Shown: piece after piece, positions 36,801-43,952 of the stretch | Position numbering within the stretch: the first letter of the stretch is position 1 | Layout: each line of letters begins with the position of its first letter | Origin: CAYVAP01 sp964343195 | GTDB lineage: Bacteria; Bacteroidota; Bacteroidia; J057 | Direction: 5' to 3' | Length of the DNA stretch: 51,881 nt | NCBI GenBank assembly: GCA_964343195.1 | Contig: CAYFIR010000035.1 | Coordinates: forward strand, 1-51,881 | The notes under the pieces: generated by a model | Database searches by the model: none | Told to the model about the DNA's origin: nothing | What the model saw: only the letters and a program-made list of their open reading frames with translations | Program-made: the position numbers and the translations under genes

Positions 36801-37238
36801 ATGCTGCTCGTTCATCATGATATTGCGGGGATGCAGGTCTCGATGATAAAGCTTCTTGGCCGCTGCCTGGTCGAGCGCCTCTAACAACGAAACCCAGTTA
36901 CGAAGACACGTCAGAAGCCTCTTCCGGTCAAAATCCACCATTTGCTCCTCGGCCCATTTTTCCAGCGTACTACCTGCTATCTTATCCAGAATCAGGTAAT
37001 GCTGCCCCTCGTCCGATTCGCCTAAGTCGATAACCTGATTGATGCGTGGATGCGCCAACTGTTTCAGGAGTCGAAAAATTTTCCCAAACTGACGGCCTGC
37101 ATGAGAACCCGGTTCTATGCGACGAAATACTTTGCCGATGTATGCTTTTCCATCAATCGCTTCTACGTCCCAAATAATGGAGGTTGCGTTTTCCTCTAGG
37201 CGATCGATACAGGTATAGGTGCCAAGTTGTGAAGACAT
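33822..37238 (-). CDS. mkoA: Protein kinase-SF1 helicase fusion of Mokosh type I (MkoA-like)
   Basis: This protein has about 1138 aa. The N-terminal protein kinase keeps its catalytic residues: the Lys of AYIGKVF near 36, HRDLHPRN at 132-139 and DFG at about 152. The C-terminal half is a COG1112/Upf1-like superfamily 1 helicase: GPPGTGKT near 612, DEAA near 832, GDHKQLPP soon after, then DRFQGAE and NVALTRTQ close to the end. Mokosh type I pairs exactly this fusion with a PLD protein. Its helicase is thought to act on RNA or on RNA/DNA hybrids. An upstream in-frame ATG at 37325 exists, but 37238 starts MSSQLGTYTCIDRL directly before the kinase fold and leaves about 100 bases for a shared divergent promoter region. 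Confidence 0.84.
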   Translation of the reverse strand: MSSQLGTYTCIDRLEENATSIIWDVEAIDGKAYIGKVFRRIEPGSHAGRQFGKIFRLLKQLAHPRINQVIDLGESDEGQHYLILDKIAGSTLEKWAEEQMVDFDRKRLLTCLRNWVSLLEALDQAAAKKLYHRDLHPRNIMMNEQHEAILIDFGIASLVQSLSTEVAVNQYSSTYAPPEVVIKNEASNKRLTDQYSLALCMLYALIGAKLFEESDNIDRRLEAFERTYGELGKLEGLLAVFRRCLAHDPQKRYARYSELTTELEESIKSLLFVPEKTIAIETVSGLSIEDMEALLRDSQEQSLKVSVDDKLGKEGDITFRMASPNFFIRKGFLDKAGKQIRVHQLKRIDNLTDGETKQWKHVWENGELLPGPLSSSMEANERFDVTTLFEQYFLSAKSQAPTYQLKRAQKDILRDYRRLLEAEIDHIQKHAFQATYTRKERIQQNEIAFFLKLEGDKADKPWIFVHDFIEKSKESRRKDQSVELTLEGYQQNARGEEQGIGVPVNFDAKEGKLVVRDFVGDYESIPENGKLQESIKLQIVQYERQKRALADFEKGLIVNPDLRAYLFHASNLPDNDYLIEERVKPLGGKSLESAQEEAVQKVLFRPPITLIQGPPGTGKTTVITEMILQILRKDPQARILVTSQTHVAVDNVLEKLLDRESVRMVRLGKSDRIAHAQIKQKTFDQAAQNWAKDAQKKSERHFKQQYSDVGEMNPILKHCSETLQKGLNWDDTQSRLAKILEYGKKANADLIKALDSREAFEKVLMAKIPSKQQQNRVLGGLHQRWIKLLQQAKRNDSLQQKLIGSLNVIGSTCNHIASSKYRNYSFEFDYVIMDEAAKATPAESLVPLNMGRNLVLVGDHKQLPPLVTATDEVKKSLDASYREEQDLDFDQVYYNKPSLFQKMYEEAPEAYKEMLDTQFRMPDALGKIISRNVYEDRLRSHKEAGTALPFKPKAGLPVCMLDISKQEDHQHKVNGHSPYNPCSARLIIELLKRLDQQAGIATCSIAVITGYRQQAAQITAELRQQSFEHVRWDEQGAGNLTVSTVDRFQGAERQIVIFDIVRSEGGTGGSLGFLTNLNRINVALTRTQSWLILVGNASFVRYARGIDEDGETKPSLIQQVVQQFHAQGLIYQQPEDLI

Positions 37239-37338
37239 GGTGCAAGTGGCTGGGGAAATATCGAAGAATCCGAATATACATATTACTTCGAGTAAACTGG
37301 TATATTTACGACAGCTCACATCCATTTTTACGCAGTCT
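37239..37338. promoter_or_regulatory. Divergent promoter region between the Mokosh pair and brxHII
   Basis: With the preferred starts, 100 bases separate the two oppositely directed genes. The middle (about 37265-37315) is AT-rich. Because the - strand pair breaks the + strand BREX operon, brxHII-pglZ-brxA need a promoter here. No exact box can be assigned. Confidence 0.5.
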
Positions 37339-40140
37339 ATGCACTATCAGTCTCAGCCCGTCGAACTCATCAGCCAGAAAGAGGTATTTGGCCAGACTAT
37401 CTGCTGGATACGCATCCTGGCCACGGGAGAATTTAAAGAGGTGCCCTGGGAGGCTCTGGAGCAAGAGGGGGAAGCGTTTAGCTATGCACACTTGCGTTAC
37501 CTGGCCCTCGCGGCGCGCATCCGCGAAGAAGTTGCTCGGAAACGGGTACTCGCACCCTATGAAAGTAGCCTTATTCCCTTACCTCATCAGGTACTCGTGC
37601 TAGAAAAGGTCATGCAGAGTGGCCAAAAGCGCTATTTGCTGGCTGACGAAGTCGGGATGGGAAAAACTATTGAGGCAGGGCTGATCATGAAAGAACTCAA
37701 ACTGCGTGGAGATGTAAAACGCACTTTGGTCATCGTACCCAAGTCTTCTATGCTTCAGTGGCAGAGCGAACTGAAAGAACACTTCAATGAGACCTTCTAT
37801 GTCTATGACTCACAACTAATCACTACATTGAGCCGCACTTTTGGCCGAATGGAAGTAGATGAGGCGTTCAACTTCTGGACGCAACACCATCAGGTGATCG
37901 TCTCTACGGATGCCCTCAAGCCGCTTGAGCGGCGGCAAGGCTGGCCCCGCGAGCGGGTAGACGCCTACAACCGACACCGGTTAGAGGCCGTGTTGCAGGC
38001 CAACTTTGACCTGGTGGTCATCGACGAGGTGCACAAGGTGGGCGGGGCCAATCCCACCGTGTCGCGCTACCAGATGGCCCAGGCCCTCTGCAACGCCGTG
38101 CCCCACGCCCTGCTGCTCTCGGCCACGCCCCACCGCGGCAAGAGCGACCACTTTCGGCGGGTGTTGCAACTGCTAGACCCCGAAGCCTTCGACGGCGAGG
38201 GGCTGCCGGAGATCGACGAACTGGAGCCCTACGTGATACGGACTGAGAAGAGGCTGGCGGTCGACTATGAGGGAAATGCCCTGTTCAACCAACGACATAC
38301 CTACAGGATGGGCGTGGCATTTGACCCGCAGCGTCATTCGTTGCAATTGGCGCTTTATGAAGCGGTTACCGATTATGTGAGTCAAGTATTCAATACTGCG
38401 ATCAAAACCGAAAACAGCTCGGTGGGGTTGATCATGGTGCTGTTTCAGCGCCTGACCAGCAGTTCTACAGCTGCGATTCGGTCAGCTATGGCTAAGCGTC
38501 TGGCTCGTCTGGAAGAAGAAGGGGAGGATGTGTTGGAGGAATATCTGGCCGATGAAGCTGAGGAAATACAAGATGAATTGCCGGATGTAGAGCATCTACA
38601 TTCATCGGAACTGATCCTGCACTTTCAGGGTGCATTGCAGGACGAAGTTGAATTGCTGCGGGACCTGTTGCGGCAGGCTGATCGCTGCCTGCGCAATGAG
38701 GTGGATGCTAAAGCTACGGCTCTGATCGATCAGATTGAGCGACTCAAGCAGGAGCACGACGACCCAGACCTGAAAATACTAGTGTTCACAGAGTTTCGCA
38801 GTACACAGGCAATGTTGCGGAACCTGTTACGCAGCAAGGGATATCCATGCGAGATTATTAATGGTAGTCAGGATCTGGACGAGCGCAAGGTAGCTTTACG
38901 TCGGTTCAAAGCTAGCAGTCAAATCTTGATCGCCACTGATGCGGCTGGGGAATCACTCAACATGCAGTTTTGCCATATCGTTTTCAACTATGACCTCCCT
39001 TGGAACCCCATGATGATTGAGCAGCGCATAGGCCGGGTAGACCGGATTGGGCAGCAGCATCCCGTAGTGGCCTATAATATGTTCACCGACAATAGCGTGG
39101 ATCAGCGGGTGTATGAAGTGATCGAGGAAAAGCTAGGGGCTATTTTAGAGCAGATGGGTATCGATAAAACAGCCGACGTTCTGGATAGTACACTAGATCA
39201 AAAGCGAGTGAACGATCTGTACATGCAGTCGTTGCTTGATCCAGATAAGTTCAGCTATGCTGGAGAGCGTTGGCTGGCAGAAATTCGGGAGAAACTACGC
39301 GAATTTAAGGCTACCGAGGGACTCCTGCCGCAGGTGGAGGCGGAGGATATCAATCCTGCAAAAGCAGCGGAAATTAAGCATAGTCCTTTGCCGATTTGGT
39401 TGGAGGAGATGGTAGGTCAGTTTTCTCTGAGCCGTGGAGGAAGGGCACAGAAGGAGCTAAATGGTCTGCTAAAAGTTGAGCTTGGTAGCCAGAAATGGAA
39501 CTTTACTACCGAACCAGTTGATGCGTTGAATGATCCATCAATTGAACATTTGAGTTTACAACATCCATGGGTACAGGAGTTGTTGACATCTCTGGGGTAC
39601 TTCAATTCTAGTGGAGGGTTACCAGTCATCCAGGCGCTGGAGCCAGATGAAACAGCAGGCTATTGGTCTCTTTGGGAGGTGTCAGCACGAAATGCCCAGG
39701 AAGAGAAATTCGCGTATCTAGCCTTATTTTGGACTGGGGAAGGTAGGGTGTATAGCGCCTATGCCAATGACCTTTGGAGTCGATTTTTGGGTGAAAGGCA
39801 AGAATTCAAGGTCATCTCGTCATTAGGGAAGGATCAAACCCTGGAGGCCCTTGAGAGAGAGAAGACATTGCTTATTCCCCTTTTGCGAGAGCGGTTTGAG
39901 CAGTTGGCTACCGAACTTAAGGAGCAACGGGCCCGCCGTTTGGCAAATCGTCAGCGATCCTATGAGTTTCAGGTATCGCGGGTACGTCGAATAGGTATCG
40001 AAAATATCCGTGAGTCAAAACTTAGGCAGCTTGCTCGTGAGCAGGAAGAATGGTTGCATCAGTTTGAAAGGGAGCAGTCCATTGTGCCGGGAAGTAAACA
40101 CTTGATTACATTGTGTCTGGATGTCAATGAATCTCATTAA
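37339..40140 (+). CDS. brxHII: BrxHII Snf2-type helicase, BREX type III
   Basis: This protein has about 933 aa. Snf2-like motifs are clear: LLADEVGMGKT near 101-111, VVIDEVH near 227-233, SATPHRGK near 260, LVFTEFRS near 480 and QRIGRVDRIGQ near 562. The order and the long tail fit the helicase called BrxHII in BREX type III (related to HepA and DISARM DrmD). It probably moves along DNA during exclusion or modification. An ATG at 37219 would extend into the divergent region with a poor leader, so I prefer 37339 (MHYQSQPVEL). A GC-rich patch from about 37920 to 38240 (43 of 60 G/C on one line, against 25 of 60 near 38341) covers motifs II and III. Its end overlaps pglZ by 20 bases. Confidence 0.85.
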   Translation: MHYQSQPVELISQKEVFGQTICWIRILATGEFKEVPWEALEQEGEAFSYAHLRYLALAARIREEVARKRVLAPYESSLIPLPHQVLVLEKVMQSGQKRYLLADEVGMGKTIEAGLIMKELKLRGDVKRTLVIVPKSSMLQWQSELKEHFNETFYVYDSQLITTLSRTFGRMEVDEAFNFWTQHHQVIVSTDALKPLERRQGWPRERVDAYNRHRLEAVLQANFDLVVIDEVHKVGGANPTVSRYQMAQALCNAVPHALLLSATPHRGKSDHFRRVLQLLDPEAFDGEGLPEIDELEPYVIRTEKRLAVDYEGNALFNQRHTYRMGVAFDPQRHSLQLALYEAVTDYVSQVFNTAIKTENSSVGLIMVLFQRLTSSSTAAIRSAMAKRLARLEEEGEDVLEEYLADEAEEIQDELPDVEHLHSSELILHFQGALQDEVELLRDLLRQADRCLRNEVDAKATALIDQIERLKQEHDDPDLKILVFTEFRSTQAMLRNLLRSKGYPCEIINGSQDLDERKVALRRFKASSQILIATDAAGESLNMQFCHIVFNYDLPWNPMMIEQRIGRVDRIGQQHPVVAYNMFTDNSVDQRVYEVIEEKLGAILEQMGIDKTADVLDSTLDQKRVNDLYMQSLLDPDKFSYAGERWLAEIREKLREFKATEGLLPQVEAEDINPAKAAEIKHSPLPIWLEEMVGQFSLSRGGRAQKELNGLLKVELGSQKWNFTTEPVDALNDPSIEHLSLQHPWVQELLTSLGYFNSSGGLPVIQALEPDETAGYWSLWEVSARNAQEEKFAYLALFWTGEGRVYSAYANDLWSRFLGERQEFKVISSLGKDQTLEALEREKTLLIPLLRERFEQLATELKEQRARRLANRQRSYEFQVSRVRRIGIENIRESKLRQLAREQEEWLHQFEREQSIVPGSKHLITLCLDVNESH

Positions 40141-41596
40141 AAAACTTGAGCAACAATTTAAGCCACTGGATGCTTCCCTACTATTCGTCCAAAATACGGA
40201 TGGGTGGTATCATAGGGTAGATGTGCAGGGCTATTTAAAAGATATTGGGATAAATGTAGTGGAAGGTTCTCCGTTAGATTTACGAGTCCATTTTGAATTA
40301 AACTTCAAGTCAGAGTCATATCGGAGTCAGTATACTATCACCATTTACCTCGTCAGTAACATATCTGAGGTATTGGAAGATATGAGACAAGAAGGTACAT
40401 GGGTAGAAGCTGGTATAAAAGATCTTTTCCCAGCATACCCAGTCGATGGCATTGTGGATGCTCCTTTGGCATTCCTCAATCAATTAATGGAAGAGCCCAC
40501 TTTTCATTGGATTTCCGGGATGGATGTGAAGGAACGTCTAACCCAGTGGCAATTAACTCAGCAAAGGCGATTGCTTCAGCCTGATGATGAATGGGCTACT
40601 TGGATAGAGGGAACAAATATTGAATGGCGCAAAGCCATCCGGCCCATTTCTAAGTTACTTTTGACAAGTATGGAAGAGAGGAGAGGTTGGAAAGAGCAAA
40701 TTGAACAAATCAATTATGCATTCCAGGAATCTTTTTCTCCCGACTTTTTTCGATCACTCCCTAGCCGAAGTCACCTCAATGGCCCACAAGTGGTAAGCCA
40801 TGTTCTGCCTTATTTGAGGGATAGCTTTCCCCGTGAAAAAGTCCTGTTACTGGTGATTGACGGGATGGCCTATTGGCAGTACCTATTGGTAGAAAACCAG
40901 CTTAACTCTGATGGACTGAGAGCTATGGATAGGACAATTTTTGCTTGGTTACCATCAATTACAAGGTTATCGAGGCAGGCGATCTTCAGGGGGGATTTCC
41001 CAGAAGAGTCATATCGGCAGAACCCTCAGGAGGAGGCAAAACTTTGGAGGGCATTTTGGAGAAGAGAGACGAGATTTAAGGATATGCAGACTCCTTATTT
41101 GAAGGCAGGTAAGGGGTTGCCCTCTCCACTATCTGCATGGGAAAAGGTTGCCTATGTAGATACGGGGCTAGACGATAAGATGCACAGCTCTACTGAATTT
41201 CTTGACTTGTATAGCTTGACGCAAAATTGGATTAGCCGCCAATCTGATTTATGGTTAACTGTGAAATCCTACTTGAAACAAGGGTTTAATGTCTTCATGA
41301 CTACAGATCATGGGAACGTTGAAGCCACTTCGTGGCGCTCCCTAACCCAGAAAGAAAAATTGGGAACCCGGCAGTTAGGAAGCAGAAGCGAGCGGCACCT
41401 AAATTATCCCTCACCTTCAGACGTATCAATGTTCCTAAGCCAAAACCCTGAGCTAACACGATCTATTGGGAAACTCGATTCCTATCTTTATTTTAAGGAT
41501 GATAAAAGCTTTAGTAGTAAAGCCAGTCATGTTACCCATGGGGGTAGCCATTTCTTAGAGGTTCTAATCCCATTTGCCCAAATAATTCATGAGTGA
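40121..41596 (+). CDS. pglZ: PglZ alkaline phosphatase-superfamily protein of BREX
   Basis: This 491-aa protein has the PglZ signature: VIDGMAYW near residue 245 (metal-binding Asp), TTDHGNVEA near 394-402 (metal-binding Asp-His), and THGG followed by LEVLIPF near 472-484. These match the PglZ family of the alkaline phosphatase superfamily, the marker protein of all BREX systems. The exact reaction in defence is not settled; some PglZ proteins hydrolyse phosphodiester model substrates. The gene overlaps brxHII by 20 bases and brxA by 8, so the three are translated together. An alternative start lies two codons downstream at 40127. Confidence 0.9.
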   Translation: MSMNLIKKLEQQFKPLDASLLFVQNTDGWYHRVDVQGYLKDIGINVVEGSPLDLRVHFELNFKSESYRSQYTITIYLVSNISEVLEDMRQEGTWVEAGIKDLFPAYPVDGIVDAPLAFLNQLMEEPTFHWISGMDVKERLTQWQLTQQRRLLQPDDEWATWIEGTNIEWRKAIRPISKLLLTSMEERRGWKEQIEQINYAFQESFSPDFFRSLPSRSHLNGPQVVSHVLPYLRDSFPREKVLLLVIDGMAYWQYLLVENQLNSDGLRAMDRTIFAWLPSITRLSRQAIFRGDFPEESYRQNPQEEAKLWRAFWRRETRFKDMQTPYLKAGKGLPSPLSAWEKVAYVDTGLDDKMHSSTEFLDLYSLTQNWISRQSDLWLTVKSYLKQGFNVFMTTDHGNVEATSWRSLTQKEKLGTRQLGSRSERHLNYPSPSDVSMFLSQNPELTRSIGKLDSYLYFKDDKSFSSKASHVTHGGSHFLEVLIPFAQIIHE

Positions 41597-42224
41597 ACCG
41601 ATAATTGGCATCAATCAGCGTATTCCACTTGCAGCATTGGAGGTTTGTTTCATCGCCTTTTTAAAGGGGCAATATGAGCCAGCACTGGCTCGGGAACAAC
41701 TCCAGGTAAGTTTCTCTGGGGAGAATAGACTGCGTAAAGGAACTCGCCAAATTGGAAAGATGTTGTCTGGAAGTCTACTGACTCCTTTGCTTAAGGATCA
41801 GGCTCCCGCTTTACTAAACGCCGTTCGGTCGATGCCTGATCGAAACTTGCTACTGATTTCTTTACTTACAGCAGCCTACCCATTTGCTTTTGATACACTA
41901 AGGACCTATGGTAAATATTTTCAGGTTCAATCTCAGGTAAGTAACCAAGTCATTAAGAAAAATCTGGCAAACAAGTATGGTGGGCATAGGGCCACAGAAA
42001 ATGCGATATCAAGCATTAATACTATGTTGGTTGAGTCAAAATTGATCTCCAGGGTGAAACCAGGCTTGTTTGAAAAGGAACAGCCTAAGATGATCCGTGA
42101 AGTAAGTAGGAAAGTGTATAATGAGGCATTTTTGGCTAATATTCACCAGGATAGTTTGTCTCACGCTAATATACGAGACCCATACTTTCAATTTGTTGTG
42201 GATTCGCAACTTAACTATTGCTGA
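41589..42224 (+). CDS. brxA: BrxA-like protein (DUF1819) of BREX type III
   Basis: This 211-aa, mainly helical protein is the last gene of the cluster, where BREX type III has brxA. The segment KKNLANKYGGHRATENAISS, with a further helix behind it, resembles the helix-turn-helix-like central part of DUF1819/BrxA proteins, and the length is right. BrxA binds DNA and is needed for defence in tested systems. Its ATG overlaps the pglZ stop by 8 bases. The family call leans on position, size and this central motif; the N-terminal third is not diagnostic by eye. Confidence 0.75.
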   Translation: MSEPIIGINQRIPLAALEVCFIAFLKGQYEPALAREQLQVSFSGENRLRKGTRQIGKMLSGSLLTPLLKDQAPALLNAVRSMPDRNLLLISLLTAAYPFAFDTLRTYGKYFQVQSQVSNQVIKKNLANKYGGHRATENAISSINTMLVESKLISRVKPGLFEKEQPKMIREVSRKVYNEAFLANIHQDSLSHANIRDPYFQFVVDSQLNYC

Positions 42225-42241
42225 GGATACAACGCCTACGC

Positions 42242-42281
42242 CCAGTTCAATTTCCCATGCCTAGTCCAAATTGAATCCTGG
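42242..42281 (+). terminator. Hairpin 18 bases after brxA, likely terminator
   Basis: CCAG plus TTCAATTT (42242-42253) pairs with AAATTGAA (42268-42275) and, after a two-base bulge, CTGG (42278-42281). The stem has 12 pairs and the loop 14 bases. There is no T run behind it. Confidence 0.5.
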
Positions 42282-42295
42282 TTACTACTCTCATA

Positions 42296-42326
42296 AGCCC
42301 AACTTACGTTATAACTCGATTGGGCT
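42296..42326 (+). terminator. Second hairpin behind brxA
   Basis: AGCCCAA (42296-42302) pairs perfectly with TTGGGCT (42320-42326) across a 17-base loop. It directly follows the first hairpin, so the two could act as a double terminator or as an RNA 3' end protector. No T run follows. Confidence 0.4.
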
Positions 42327-42650
42327 CAATTGTCAGTAATTGGCTGTATTTCCTATTACTGCTTTCTCCGAGTCTGGCTGCTTGCGTCATTCAAGATGTA
42401 TTGGATATGTGCCTGTTTATTCTGACTAAAGCCAAACTCATGTTTCTTTATTTTTTATTTCGATTTATCTATTTTGTGAGAATATTGCGACAGGAGTGAC
42501 ATAAGTCATATGTGAAACATACAGATGTTTACTTGGGAGTTCTATCCTCAGGCTCAGATTAGGGCACTTTAAATCAGGTGGGCGGATCCAGAATGCGGCT
42601 AAGTTCTTTCCATCAACAATCTGTTCGAACTTTCAATAAGAGAAGCAACC

Positions 42651-43916
42651 ATGAAATTATCACCCTCTTGGAAATTGGGTATAGCTATAGCCCTGTTGTG
42701 TATTGTCGGCACTCTGTTTGCCAAAAAGGTCCACCTAAACAGGATAGAGGAAGCTGAGGAAAGCCTGAGCCTCTATGAACAATTTTCATCCAGAAGATTC
42801 TTGGCGCTGAAAGATTCTTTTGTTATCCTTTTTGTTAGGACCTATCCCGAGCGTCAAAACTTCTTTCGCCAATCTTTTTCTGAATCTCTAGGAGTTAGAG
42901 AACGTGATACGGTTATATCGTACTTTATCTTTAACAAAAATCTATCTTACAAATATTTCGACACTACCTACCTTTCCTGTCTTTACACCGCAAGTGAAGC
43001 TCGGATTTCCTCCCTCCTTGCGGAGGAGGCTTTTTCGAAAGATTTTGGTGAAACAAAGAGGCGTTTCCCTGAAACTGCCGATTTACTTCTAAACCACGTG
43101 GGGAGGTCGGTCTTCTTTCCTCTTATTCCTTTAGCGGAGCCATGCTCAGGCTATTTTGAGGGGCAAAAAGAAGCCACCTATTCACCCATTGCCATGCAGG
43201 AGTTCCAAGGCTTTTGTCAGCAATATCAGAATGACCAGAGAGCCTCCAATAGGGAAAACCAAAGAGAAGAGGCGAAATTTCAAAGGGCAATAAATCAGTT
43301 GCCTCCCGGATTAAGTCGTACAACTCGTACCCAGTTTAGAACCGGATCAGATAGGTATTTTTCAACTACTCAGACTGGATACGCTTATGAGGGGAATATT
43401 CTTGGGGTACAGCAGTATGCATTTCAAAGGAAGGCTTTTGAGTCAGGTAGATTTGAAAATGCTGCAGATGCCGCCATTCGGCAGCACTATGCAAATAATT
43501 CTCTTTCCCATGGTGCGATGCCATATTCCTACTGTTTCGGCTCACAAAATAGCTGTGGAGGATATGGATGTTCTGAAATAAGGGTACGTGCCTCTAATAA
43601 TTCGGATGTATTGGTTACCATTAAGTCCGGAGGACGGGTTGTTCGGCATGCTTACATACGTGCAGGAAGGACATACACCTTCCAACTTCCAAATGGTTCC
43701 TATCAGCCATTCTTTTACTACGGAAAAGGTTGGAACCCATACAAGATTATGAAAAGTACTTATTGTGGCACTCTGAAAGGAGGGTTTACATCCAATGAGG
43801 TCTTTGGAAAAGATTCCCCTCAATACCTGAATGGAGATATACTTACATACGAACTCATTTTACGGCAAAATGGCAATTTCTCTACTCGGCCTAGCTCAGC
43901 TCAGGAGGCTTTTTAA
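42651..43916 (+). CDS. Membrane-anchored protein with a Cys/Gly-rich beta C-terminus, unknown family
   Basis: This 421-aa protein has an N-terminal hydrophobic segment (residues about 7-24) followed by KK, either a signal anchor or an uncleaved signal. A helical region (about 30-130) follows, then a middle part rich in Q, R, E and N (about 190-230). The C-terminal part, about 290-405, has four cysteines (CFGSQNSCGGYGC near 297-309 and one near 373) and alternating strands with many aromatic residues. This suggests a small beta domain with disulphides outside the cytoplasm. No family was recognised. It is the first gene of the operon that continues with the J-like and Hsp70 genes, 36 bases upstream of the next start. 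It may be the outside sensor of that system. Confidence 0.72.
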   Translation: MKLSPSWKLGIAIALLCIVGTLFAKKVHLNRIEEAEESLSLYEQFSSRRFLALKDSFVILFVRTYPERQNFFRQSFSESLGVRERDTVISYFIFNKNLSYKYFDTTYLSCLYTASEARISSLLAEEAFSKDFGETKRRFPETADLLLNHVGRSVFFPLIPLAEPCSGYFEGQKEATYSPIAMQEFQGFCQQYQNDQRASNRENQREEAKFQRAINQLPPGLSRTTRTQFRTGSDRYFSTTQTGYAYEGNILGVQQYAFQRKAFESGRFENAADAAIRQHYANNSLSHGAMPYSYCFGSQNSCGGYGCSEIRVRASNNSDVLVTIKSGGRVVRHAYIRAGRTYTFQLPNGSYQPFFYYGKGWNPYKIMKSTYCGTLKGGFTSNEVFGKDSPQYLNGDILTYELILRQNGNFSTRPSSAQEAF

Positions 43917-43952
43917 AATGAATATCAACAACCACGCTTATACTCATAATTT

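Larger units (their letters stand above)
42225..42650. other. Gap between the BREX operon and the Hsp70 operon
   Basis: This stretch of 426 bases has no gene. Two hairpins sit close behind brxA, at 42242-42281 and 42296-42326. The second half is AT-rich and should hold the promoter of the next operon, but no clear box was found. It forms the boundary between the two large units of the island. Confidence 0.6.

Noticed and set aside
14997..40140. DISARM, because a DUF1998 helicase, a PLD protein, a methyltransferase and a Snf2 helicase are all present
   Set aside because: DISARM has separate DrmA and DrmB; here one 1987-aa protein carries both helicase and DUF1998 as in DruE. The PLD gene pairs with the kinase-helicase on the opposite strand, and the methyltransferase and Snf2 helicase fit BREX type III order.
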